A stretch of 5,716 bases of DNA from assembly GCA_016202865.1 (NCBI GenBank), contig JACQNV010000055.1, positions 1-5,716 on the forward strand, read 5' to 3'. Every line of letters starts with the position of its first letter. Positions within the stretch are counted from its first letter, which is position 1. This DNA is from Candidatus Aenigmatarchaeota archaeon. GTDB taxonomy: Archaea > Aenigmatarchaeota > Aenigmatarchaeia > QMZP01 > JACQNV01. The translations under genes were made by a program, and so were the position numbers. The notes under the pieces are model-generated. The model worked only from the letters and a program-made list of their open reading frames with translations. It was not told the origin of the DNA and did no database searches. Shown in pieces: positions 1-5,289 of this stretch.

Positions 1-73
1 ATATTAGAGGGTTTAATAACTTAATCTTATGCTCAAGATGTTAAATCTGGGTAATGGTTGTAGCCTCTTCTTC
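1..73. other. Left edge, no feature seen
   Basis: A short AT-rich stretch downstream of the 62-aa ORF. I see no convincing ORF, hairpin with T-run or RNA gene. A terminator for the minus-strand cluster, if one exists, probably lies beyond the edge. Confidence 0.5.
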
Positions 74-262
74 TTAGAATGAGATAAACACGGAGCGGTT
101 TATCGAAGAATTGTCAAGGATGTACGGATCTGATTTTGTCCTATAGCCACCTGGAAGATCGCCATGCAGGTTATTGAAAAATCGCGAGCCCCAATCATCT
201 CCGTATTTAGCTTTAAATTGTTTTATTTCTTCTCTAGCACTTTGCTCGATTTGGTCTGTCAT
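74..262 (-). CDS. Small hypothetical protein, coupled to surface glycoprotein gene
   Basis: A 62-aa ORF that I do not recognise. Its ATG overlaps the stop of the upstream 646-aa gene in an ATGA arrangement (259-262), so translation is probably coupled. The purine-rich run just upstream encodes the lysine tail of that gene and could also act as a weak ribosome-binding site. Residues 1-20 are charged and probably helical. The remainder is polar, with aromatic residues and a hydrophobic last few residues. There is no signal peptide, membrane segment or cysteine, so the product should be cytoplasmic. Its partner may be the very basic cytoplasmic tail of the glycoprotein, but that is only inference from position. 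It could also be a degraded remnant. The ordinary amino-acid composition and the overlap favour a real gene. Confidence 0.55.
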   Translation of the reverse strand: MTDQIEQSAREEIKQFKAKYGDDWGSRFFNNLHGDLPGGYRTKSDPYILDNSSINRSVFISF

Positions 263-2199
263 TTTTTCTTCTTCTTTACTTTGACATTTATTGTTTTCTT
301 TTTGGGTCTCAACACCTTTCGGGAAGAAATAGATCGATTTCTCTTTCCAGAAATAACTAGGATTGCTATTGCGATTATTACTGCAACTACAACTATTATT
401 GCCGCTGTTGTGGAACCGCCAATTATGAAGCCTGTTGCTGGGCTAGTTGATCCTGAATCTGGATTTACTGCATCTCCAGAAGCTGATGCTTCTTCTGCTG
501 ATATTGCAAAGAATGAGAAACCCGGTGTTTCTGCCTCATAGAATAGTGTTGTGTTGTCTTCGCTTACCAATTTAGTTGCTAACTTATCCCACTTATCTGT
601 AAACCTGTTTAGCACAACCTTGTTTTTGTCTGCTTTGTTAATGTCTACCCATTCTTTTTCTAGCTTAAATTTGACTGTTGCCTTTTCTATCTTACCCTCG
701 AGATTTTTCTGTGATATTTCCAAGTATTTGTAGATAAGACCGGAGACATTTTGTTCCACCTGTTTTGGTTTTGTAGCTAAGGTCTTTACTTTTACATCGA
801 CATTGGATATTGAGTCTTTTGCTGTGAATACTATTTCCTGTATGCTGACATCTTTTGTGAATGTTAATGTTCCTGTGGAACCAGCTTCAAGCTTTTCAAG
901 TTTTTGTGTCTCCTCTACTGGAAGTACAACAATGGCGCAGGATTGCGTTTCTTCCGGCTTACCTTCAACACCTGTACATGTTCCTTTGTTCAAACAGGTC
1001 CTTGTCTGTTTGCCTTGATTTGAACATATAGACCAATCACCACATTCCCATTTGTATGTGCATGCGGTGTTAAGTATCGTTGGGGAAGGTGATGGAGGAT
1101 TGCCTCCGTTGTTATTATTTGTTGGCGAGACCGCAGTGACTGTTATTGTTGCATTTTTTTGTGTGTTTCCGAGATTGCAGTCACCATCAAAGGAGTCTGC
1201 AACTGCTATTATGGATGTTGTGTCTGTTCCTGATGCTGACCATGTAGCTGTGACATTTCTTGTCTGCAAATATGCCAGCTCTTCATTGCTTGTGGCTGTT
1301 GCTAATTTATTTGAACTTGCAACTGAGTTTTTGTAGAATGTTACATTGAAGCCAGTTGAATTTTTTTCTCCGATATTTTTTACTTGCACTGTGAATGTGA
1401 CAGAGCCACCCTCAGTCACAGATGATGCGCTTAAGGAGAAGGCGTTTAGTAGCAGGTCAGAACTGTTAGCTACATATTGATCCAGGCTTTGGATATTTGT
1501 TTTCTGTATGCCGTTTGTATCGTAGTATTTTATGATCGTTGTGAGCTCGTATTCCCTGCATGCCAGCGGTGTGATTGAGAAGGATTGAGATGATGAGGTT
1601 CCGTTTGGAATTGGCGAGATTGAAAGGGGTATTGAAGGTGTTATGTTTGATTCGAAAACATCGAGATCTATTGTTATGCTTGTTGCGTTTTCATTTCCTG
1701 TGTTGTTTAGATTAACCTGATATGTAAATGGTTTGTTTGCTGGAACAGTGGTTTTATTGTCTGTGGTCAACTGGATTACTGGATCTGTTGCATCTGCTAT
1801 ATTGACAGAAAGTGTTTTTTCGCATGCGGCGCCTGTTGAGTTTACAACTGTTAGGTTAAGCAGTTTTGATCCTGAAGATGTGCTGTTGATTTGCCATGTG
1901 ACAGACGAATCAGATAAAATTGAAAGGTCTGCAAATAAGGAACCTGTTTTGTTTACTAAGCCGGATGTTAAGTCTAGTGTTGCGTTGTTATATGGCAGCC
2001 ATGGTTGTGATGGGTTTGCTGGCGGAGGCGAGGTTGTTGATAAGACCGCATTAAAAATTTGCCCCAATTCCAAACTTGAAGATGGTGTTGTAAAAGAAAT
2101 TTCAGATGAACAGACCGGAGTGGCTTGTGCCTGTTGGGGGAATGCTAGAAGTGAGAAAATCGCCAATATTGCTACTACTACTCCCACTTTTCCATTCAT
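259..2199 (-). CDS. Membrane-anchored surface glycoprotein with CARDB-like, TSP1-like and PGF-pre-PGF-like domains
   Basis: A 646-aa secreted protein. Residues 1-26 form a signal peptide, with probable cleavage after Ala-Gln-Ala. Residues 27-135 are an uncharacterised beta-rich segment. Two CARDB-like Ig-type adhesion domains span about 137-235 and 248-356. A Pro/Asn/Gly linker (358-375) leads to a thrombospondin type 1-like module (380-421) with six cysteines (380, 386, 392, 402, 408, 421) and Trp384 and Trp389. Residues 435-568 resemble the PGF-pre-PGF domain of archaeal surface proteins. One membrane helix lies at about 598-617, followed by a Lys/Arg-rich cytoplasmic tail. I count 17 N-X-S/T sequons in the outer part, suggesting heavy N-glycosylation. 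The role is probably adhesion or envelope structure. A PGF-CTERM sorting motif is not visible, so anchoring is by the helix itself. The gene follows the lipoprotein genes by 29 nt but also has its own TATA box. Domain calls rest on pattern recognition. Confidence 0.9.
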   Translation of the reverse strand: MNGKVGVVVAILAIFSLLAFPQQAQATPVCSSEISFTTPSSSLELGQIFNAVLSTTSPPPANPSQPWLPYNNATLDLTSGLVNKTGSLFADLSILSDSSVTWQINSTSSGSKLLNLTVVNSTGAACEKTLSVNIADATDPVIQLTTDNKTTVPANKPFTYQVNLNNTGNENATSITIDLDVFESNITPSIPLSISPIPNGTSSSQSFSITPLACREYELTTIIKYYDTNGIQKTNIQSLDQYVANSSDLLLNAFSLSASSVTEGGSVTFTVQVKNIGEKNSTGFNVTFYKNSVASSNKLATATSNEELAYLQTRNVTATWSASGTDTTSIIAVADSFDGDCNLGNTQKNATITVTAVSPTNNNNGGNPPSPSPTILNTACTYKWECGDWSICSNQGKQTRTCLNKGTCTGVEGKPEETQSCAIVVLPVEETQKLEKLEAGSTGTLTFTKDVSIQEIVFTAKDSISNVDVKVKTLATKPKQVEQNVSGLIYKYLEISQKNLEGKIEKATVKFKLEKEWVDINKADKNKVVLNRFTDKWDKLATKLVSEDNTTLFYEAETPGFSFFAISAEEASASGDAVNPDSGSTSPATGFIIGGSTTAAIIVVVAVIIAIAILVISGKRNRSISSRKVLRPKKKTINVKVKKKKK

Positions 2200-2219
2200 A
2201 AAATAATCTTTCTTGGCTG

Positions 2220-2227
2220 ATATAAAT
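2220..2227 (-). promoter_or_regulatory. TATA box of the surface glycoprotein gene
   Basis: On the minus strand this reads ATTTATAT. It is centred about 25 nt upstream of the ATG at 2199, so transcription would begin at or next to the start codon, giving a leaderless mRNA. No convincing SD lies before that ATG, which agrees. The gene may be expressed both from here and by read-through from the lipoprotein genes. Confidence 0.5.
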
Positions 2228-2228
2228 G

Positions 2229-2714
2229 TTAATCAACTGGGCGCGCTTCGCCTGTTGGAGCGCCTGCCGCTGGTCTTGTGGGTCTCTGATCTCTTGACAT
2301 GTATCTTAATCCCCAAATCGCTGTTCCAATTCCAAGAATTGTAAAACCTAAGGCTGCTGCAGCTTCTCCCCATGGGAATCCATCTTCTGTTGGATATGAC
2401 CCGCTTGGCTGCGCTCTTGGTTGTCTGAATTCCTGTTCCCTCGTTGGATATCTAGGCCCCGAAGCAGGCAGGTTACTCAATCTCGATAATTCAGCTTTTT
2501 CAGCGTCCTGTTTTGCTTGTTTATCTTCTCTCTCTTGCCTTGCTATTTCAACCATGTTGGCTTTGTATTGTGCTTTTGTGGCTCTTAGATCTGTATATTC
2601 GTCTCTCGATATCATTTTGACACAACCAACACTACCAAGTGCTATTGTGAGTGCGGCAATTCTTGCAGCTTTGTAAACAGTGTCGACATCTAAACCTAAT
2701 CGTTCTTTTCTCAT
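2229..2714 (-). CDS. Putative lipoprotein with coiled coil and C-terminal membrane segment
   Basis: A 161-aa protein that I cannot assign to a family. I chose the ATG at 2714 rather than the GTG at 2723 because the GTG lies inside a perfect SD (AGGTGAT, 2719-2725) four bases before this ATG. Residues 1-17 are charged, 18-30 are hydrophobic, and Cys31 follows Ser-Val-Gly, a lipobox-like site. Residues 44-80 are rich in Lys/Glu/Ala/Gln and probably form a coiled coil. Residues 81-113 are Pro/Arg/Gln-rich and disordered. About 117-138 is a hydrophobic helix, followed by an Arg/Pro/Ala tail. If both ends are anchored, the middle forms an outside loop held at two points, with the Arg-rich tail inside. 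The stop of the preceding gene is one base upstream of the ATG, so the two genes form one transcription unit. Instead of a lipid anchor, the first hydrophobic stretch could be a plain membrane helix. Confidence 0.8.
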   Translation of the reverse strand: MRKERLGLDVDTVYKAARIAALTIALGSVGCVKMISRDEYTDLRATKAQYKANMVEIARQEREDKQAKQDAEKAELSRLSNLPASGPRYPTREQEFRQPRAQPSGSYPTEDGFPWGEAAAALGFTILGIGTAIWGLRYMSRDQRPTRPAAGAPTGEARPVD

Positions 2715-2715
2715 A

Positions 2716-3249
2716 TTAATCACCTACATCTCCGTTGCCTCTTCCCGTGGGACCCACTGGTGTTTGTGCTGGATTTTGTACATCGCCGCCTCTCCTTGTT
2801 GGACCGATAACTGGTCTTGGGCCCTTTCCTGTATGGGATCTGAAATTTTTATCATAAAGTTGATTAAGCCCTTCTGCTATTAACCCATCAACTATTCCGC
2901 CTATAAACGATCTAACTAATGGATGCTGTCTTTCAAGCCATTCTTCTACTTCTGTATTTCCTAATCTATCTACTCCTCTTGCTCCTTGCTTGGCTGCCCA
3001 ATTAAAATATCTGTCAAATGTTCCTGGTTCCCTAATTGTGATTTCCCCTGCAGGTCTTTGCTCAATTTCTCTCCAATCCTTTTGTCGTGTGGATGCACAT
3101 CCAGGAGCTAATAGAATGACTGCAATAGCGCCTGAATAAGCTGCTTTTGATAAACCATCTTTAACAGATCTGTAACCGTTTTCCAAAAAATCACTGATAT
3201 AATTACCTAAACTTCTCCCAGAATTTTCCCTGTTTTGTATATACCTCAT
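2716..3249 (-). CDS. Putative lipoprotein with low-complexity C-terminus
   Basis: A 177-aa protein of unknown family. The ATG at 3249 has an AGGAG ribosome-binding site five bases upstream. Residues 1-35 form an unusually long polar and amphipathic N-region. Residues 36-50 are hydrophobic and end in Leu-Ala-Pro-Gly before Cys51, a lipobox-like site followed by Ala-Ser. Residues 57-140 look like a compact, mostly helical domain with several tryptophans and a Gly/Ile-rich helix near 115-128. Residues 141-177 are Gly/Pro/Arg-rich and contain an imperfect repeat of the pattern GPT-x-RG-GDV at about 149-157 and 166-175. It is presumably displayed on the outer face of the membrane. It has its own promoter and is coupled to the next lipoprotein gene, whose SD lies in its last codons. 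No catalytic motif is visible. Confidence 0.8.
   Translation of the reverse strand: MRYIQNRENSGRSLGNYISDFLENGYRSVKDGLSKAAYSGAIAVILLAPGCASTRQKDWREIEQRPAGEITIREPGTFDRYFNWAAKQGARGVDRLGNTEVEEWLERQHPLVRSFIGGIVDGLIAEGLNQLYDKNFRSHTGKGPRPVIGPTRRGGDVQNPAQTPVGPTGRGNGDVGD
2719..2725 (-). promoter_or_regulatory. Shine-Dalgarno site that sets the start at 2714
   Basis: AGGTGAT on the minus strand matches the archaeal anti-SD complement AGGAGGTGAT and lies four bases before ATG 2714. It overlaps the last codons and stop of the upstream gene. It also contains the in-frame GTG at 2723, which is therefore unlikely to be the start. Confidence 0.75.
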
Positions 3250-3254
3250 AAATT

Positions 3255-3259
3255 CTCCT
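3255..3259 (-). promoter_or_regulatory. Shine-Dalgarno site of the 177-aa lipoprotein gene
   Basis: AGGAG on the minus strand with five bases to the ATG at 3249, which supports that start. Confidence 0.7.
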
Positions 3260-3264
3260 ATAAG

Positions 3265-3292
3265 TATAAAGGCCTCTAATAGGCCGTTTATA
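3265..3292 (-). promoter_or_regulatory. Inverted repeat carrying the TATA box of the 177-aa lipoprotein gene
   Basis: On the plus strand the arms are TATAAAGGCCT (3265-3275) and AGGCCgTTTATA (3281-3292), separated by CTAAT. They match over 11 positions with one inserted base. The outer part of the right arm is the minus-strand TATA box (within AAATATAAA, 3287-3295). That predicts a start near 3265 and a leader of about 16 nt containing the AGGAG site. The repeat fills the space between TATA and start, a usual place for an archaeal repressor site. It may instead be chance in AT-rich DNA, but the GGCCT core is not AT-rich. Confidence 0.5.
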
Positions 3293-3308
3293 TTTTTTAA
3301 GCCTTTGC

Positions 3309-3351
3309 AAAAAAGCTTAATTCTACCTGAAAATAAAAGGTAGTTAAAAAA
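3309..3351 (-). terminator. Probable terminator of the 216-aa lipoprotein gene
   Basis: Read on the minus strand, a run of six T (3346-3351) is followed by a hairpin with 6-bp stem CTACCT/AGGTAG (3338-3343 with 3323-3328, 9-nt loop). A second run of six T follows (3309-3314). T-runs are the main archaeal termination signal. The position just after the tandem stops of the 216-aa gene and before a new promoter fits, suggesting that the first lipoprotein gene is mostly transcribed alone. Confidence 0.45.
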
Positions 3352-3364
3352 TCAAATTAAGTTA

Positions 3365-4015
3365 TCAAGGTCCTCTTGCTGGTCTTACTTCATTCCAGAG
3401 TGCTGGTAAATCTGCTCTATCTTTGGCATCTACTTCAGCTTGTGTTGGTCCTGGCCAAGGTGTAGGCCCTGTTGATGCTGTTTTGCTTGCTTTTCTTGCA
3501 GCTTCTACTCTTAGTTCTGGTAATGCATTAGCTACATACTCTCTTGCTTCTGCTTGTCTGTCCATTCTTCCTAAAAGTTCGGGAGCATCTGCCAATTGAC
3601 CTCTAAGTGCCCACAATTGATCAAGAGTCATGTTTCTAACATCATCTAAAGCTGTTCCGCCAAGATATAGATTGCCTGCTCCTCTTGCTGTGCTAGCTGC
3701 AGTTTCTGCTTCCTTAGATTTTAGGTATTGATGTACATCTAATGCTAGATGTGGAAGACCGTCATTTATTAGTGTCATTTCTTGCTCTATTGCATCAACC
3801 AATTCTTTTACCTCTGCATCTGTTCTCAAGCCTGTATAACCTGGTCTTACTGCTTTTTCTTCGCCTGCAAACCATTTGCCGACTGATGCTCTTTGTGTTG
3901 CGCAACCTGGTACTACTGCTGTTACTACTGCTGCTCCTAGTACTAGTGGTCTTGCTACATATCCTACTGCATCGCCTAGACTTTGCAAAGCTCTGCTAAT
4001 ATATCCATTTCTCAT
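3365..4015 (-). CDS. Putative lipoprotein with strongly biased codons
   Basis: A 216-aa protein of unknown family. The ATG at 4015 follows a strong GGAGG site seven bases upstream. Residues 1-23 form a polar, amphipathic N-region. Residues 24-37 are hydrophobic and end in Val-Val-Pro-Gly before Cys38, a lipobox-like site followed by Ala-Thr. The hydrophobic core includes a duplicated Ala-Val-Val-x unit made by a 12-nt tandem repeat. The mature part is mostly helical (roughly 65-180) and rich in Ala, Leu, Glu and Arg. It ends in a Pro-rich stretch (183-191) and a charged tail. All 17 arginines are AGA, and most of about 36 alanines are GCA with no GCG. Its neighbours use mixed codons. With the strong SD, this suggests high expression of an abundant envelope component. 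The frame ends with tandem stops TGA TAA. No enzyme motif is visible. Confidence 0.8.
   Translation of the reverse strand: MRNGYISRALQSLGDAVGYVARPLVLGAAVVTAVVPGCATQRASVGKWFAGEEKAVRPGYTGLRTDAEVKELVDAIEQEMTLINDGLPHLALDVHQYLKSKEAETAASTARGAGNLYLGGTALDDVRNMTLDQLWALRGQLADAPELLGRMDRQAEAREYVANALPELRVEAARKASKTASTGPTPWPGPTQAEVDAKDRADLPALWNEVRPARGP
3911..3934. repeat. 12-nt tandem repeat inside the signal segment
   Basis: Two adjacent 12-nt units match at 11 of 12 positions (TACTACTGCTGT and TACTACTGCTGC on the plus strand). On the coding strand they encode consecutive Ala-Val-Val-x units of the hydrophobic stretch just before the lipobox cysteine. The repeat could change the length of the hydrophobic core by slippage without shifting the frame. 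Confidence 0.7.
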
Positions 4016-4022
4016 GTGTTTT

Positions 4023-4027
4023 CCTCC
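4023..4027 (-). promoter_or_regulatory. Shine-Dalgarno site of the 216-aa lipoprotein gene
   Basis: GGAGG within AAGGAGGAAAA on the minus strand, seven bases before ATG 4015. It is the strongest SD among the internal starts in this window and implies a leadered transcript. Confidence 0.75.
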
Positions 4028-4072
4028 TTAAATATAAGCCAGTTTTTTCACTGACTGATAGGAAATAAGGCA

Positions 4073-4091
4073 ATAAGCTTTTTAAGCTTAT
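4073..4091 (-). promoter_or_regulatory. Perfect inverted repeat and probable promoter of the 216-aa lipoprotein gene
   Basis: ATAAGCTT and AAGCTTAT form perfect 8-bp arms around TTT. Read on the minus strand, the centre gives a TATA-like TTAAAAAG (4078-4085). That would place the transcription start near 4055 and leave a leader of about 40 nt holding the GGAGG site. The symmetry could be an operator. The TATA match is weaker than those of the other genes here. Confidence 0.4.
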
Positions 4092-4125
4092 CGTGAGTGT
4101 TTTATGGCCTGTTTGGCCCCCTGGA

Positions 4126-4135
4126 TTTTAATATA
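4126..4135 (+). promoter_or_regulatory. TATA box of the RPA-like gene
   Basis: TTTTAATATA is centred about 30 nt before the ATG at 4161, predicting a start within a few bases of the ATG and so a leaderless or near-leaderless transcript. No good SD precedes the ATG. The similar TA-rich stretch at 4141-4152 is too close to the ATG to serve. Confidence 0.5.
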
Positions 4136-4148
4136 CTAATTATATTAA
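4128..4148. repeat. Perfect inverted repeat over the RPA-like gene promoter
   Basis: TTAATATA and TATATTAA form perfect 8-bp arms around a CTAAT spacer. The left arm overlaps the TATA box and the right arm lies between TATA and start codon. It could be a regulator-binding site, but the arms are pure A/T and may be chance. Confidence 0.4.
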
Positions 4149-4160
4149 TATAGGGTTTCT

Positions 4161-5123
4161 ATGGATGAGCTAATTCAAAAGATTTCTAAAGCGAGTGGTG
4201 TGAAGGTTGAGGAGGTTGAGAAGAGGGTTCAGGAGAAACAGGACGAGCTCTCTGGGTTGATTTCTAAAGAAGGCGCAGCATATATTGTTGGCAGGGAACT
4301 CGGTGTAAATTTGATAAAGGAGGGAAAGAGGGAATTAAAAATTAAGAATTTGGTTGCTGGATTGAATGCTGTGGATATTAAACTGGAAATTTTGAAGGTT
4401 TTTGAGAAAAGGGATTATGAAAAAAATGGGAAAAGGGGTTCTGTTTTGAATTTGTTGGTTGAAGATGAGACTGGAAAAACAAGGCTGGTTTTGTGGGGGC
4501 AGGATACTGATTTGGTTGCAGACAGTCAATTGACAGAAGGTGATGTTATAAAGGTGAACAGGGCGACTGTTAAGAAAAATAATTTTGGGGAAGTTGAGCT
4601 TGGATTAGGAAAAGGTGGCAGCATTGAAAAGGTTGGGAGATCAGAGGGATTTAAAAAATCGGCCAAGACCGGACTGGATTTGCACACCAGGGTTGATATT
4701 GCAGATATTAGAGATGGATATTTTGAGATTAGGGGTTGCATTGTGCAGGTTTTCAAGAGGACCCCGTTCTTTTTTGTTTGCCCGAAATGCGATGGAAAGC
4801 TTGATGGTAAAATCTGCGGCAAGGATGGCGAGGTTGAGCCGAAAAAACAGCTGATTATTTCTGCCGTTGTTGATGATGGAACCGGGACAATCAGAACTGT
4901 GTTCTTCCGCGAGCTGGCTCAGAAGATTGTTGGAAAAACAGATTCTGAAAACCCTGAAGAAATTTATGGAAAAATAAAATTGGGCCAGGAATATGTTATA
5001 AAGGGGAAGGTTAAGAAATCAAACTTTTCAGGCGAGCTGGAAATGGTTGCGAATTTTGTGGATGATGTGGATCCAAAAAAAGAAGCTGAGAAGATTCTGA
5101 GCGAGTTGGAGACAACAAACTGA
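4161..5123 (+). CDS. rpa: RPA-like single-stranded-DNA-binding protein (replication factor A family)
   Basis: A 320-aa protein resembling archaeal RPA/RFA1 proteins, which coat single-stranded DNA in replication, recombination and repair. Residues 1-58 are helical and resemble the N-terminal region of archaeal RPAs. OB fold 1 spans about 70-158, with the typical patterns V-E-D-E-T-G-K and L-W-G-Q-D near 100-115. A linker follows, then OB fold 2 (about 176-300) with a zinc-finger insertion: Cys207-x2-Cys210, Cys219, and Asp222 where the family usually has His. A charged helix ends the protein. The length is typical of a single-polypeptide archaeal RPA. The ATG at 4161 lies about 30 nt from a TATA box. 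Arginine is mostly AGG, unlike the divergent lipoprotein gene. The subunit type (RPA1-like or lineage-specific) cannot be settled here. Confidence 0.9.
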   Translation: MDELIQKISKASGVKVEEVEKRVQEKQDELSGLISKEGAAYIVGRELGVNLIKEGKRELKIKNLVAGLNAVDIKLEILKVFEKRDYEKNGKRGSVLNLLVEDETGKTRLVLWGQDTDLVADSQLTEGDVIKVNRATVKKNNFGEVELGLGKGGSIEKVGRSEGFKKSAKTGLDLHTRVDIADIRDGYFEIRGCIVQVFKRTPFFFVCPKCDGKLDGKICGKDGEVEPKKQLIISAVVDDGTGTIRTVFFRELAQKIVGKTDSENPEEIYGKIKLGQEYVIKGKVKKSNFSGELEMVANFVDDVDPKKEAEKILSELETTN

Positions 5124-5125
5124 GA

Positions 5126-5133
5126 TTTATATA
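5126..5133 (+). promoter_or_regulatory. TATA box of the 43-aa zinc-finger gene
   Basis: TTTATATA is a near-ideal archaeal TATA box. It starts two bases after the RPA-like gene's stop and lies 28 nt before ATG 5154, predicting a leaderless transcript. This placement is strong support that the short ORF is a real, separately transcribed gene. Confidence 0.65.
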
Positions 5134-5153
5134 CAACCAACTAATAATATAGT

Positions 5154-5285
5154 ATGGTAACCACAGCGGGTTTCTGTTTTATTTGCAAGGATTTGGGAAA
5201 CAAACAGTGTGTACTTTGTGGTAAGCTAATTTGTCCAAAACACTTCGCAGGCGGCTGGTGTTCTAGCTGCAGGGAGAAAATGTAA
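5154..5285 (+). CDS. Small double zinc-finger protein
   Basis: A 43-aa ORF with eight evenly placed potential metal ligands: Cys8/Cys11, Cys19/Cys22, Cys27/His30 and Cys36/Cys39. The pattern is CX2C-X7-CX2C-X4-CX2H-X5-CX2C. Eight ligands suggest two zinc ions, probably in a cross-brace like HIT-type or B-box-like fingers, though I cannot name the family. Almost nothing exists outside the finger, so it probably acts as an adaptor or nucleic-acid- or protein-binding module. A textbook TATA box sits where a leaderless start would need it. It lies 30 nt after the RPA-like gene on the same strand and could also be read through from it. Its stop is four bases from the stop of the convergent HEPN-like gene. 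Confidence 0.8.
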   Translation: MVTTAGFCFICKDLGNKQCVLCGKLICPKHFAGGWCSSCREKM

Positions 5286-5289
5286 GCCT

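Noticed and set aside
164..541. Plus-strand ORF of 125 aa, Phe/Leu-rich at its start
   Set aside because: Antisense to the Lys-rich tail and C-terminal part of the well-supported glycoprotein gene. Its composition is explained by the opposite strand.
1733..2206. Plus-strand ORF of 157 aa
   Set aside because: Antisense to the signal peptide and first domains of the glycoprotein gene, with no recognisable motif or promoter.
2715..2723. GTG start for the 161-aa lipoprotein (adds three residues)
   Set aside because: The GTG is part of the SD AGGTGAT that serves the ATG at 2714.
2299..2883. Two plus-strand ORFs opposite the second and third lipoprotein genes
   Set aside because: Antisense shadows. 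The minus-strand genes have SD sites, coupling and coherent domain layout.
3250..3364. tRNA or small RNA gene in the intergenic gap
   Set aside because: No cloverleaf or long stable stem. The visible structure is explained by a terminator and a promoter repeat.
3742..3999. Plus-strand Leu-rich ORF of 85 aa that looks like a membrane protein
   Set aside because: It is the antisense of AGA/GCA/GTA-rich codons in the 216-aa gene, which produces leucine and valine artificially.
4030..4038. TATA-like TTATATTTA just before the 216-aa lipoprotein gene
   Set aside because: It is only about 20 nt from the ATG, so the transcript would start inside the gene and lose the strong SD.
4106..4118. GGCC-TGTTT-GGCC as a match to the GGCC repeat at 3265-3292
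   Set aside because: Spacing and flanks differ, and the 4-bp arms are too short to argue for the same site.
4335..4854. Minus- and plus-strand ORFs inside the RPA-like gene
   Set aside because: Out-of-frame shadows of a clear RPA-family coding sequence.
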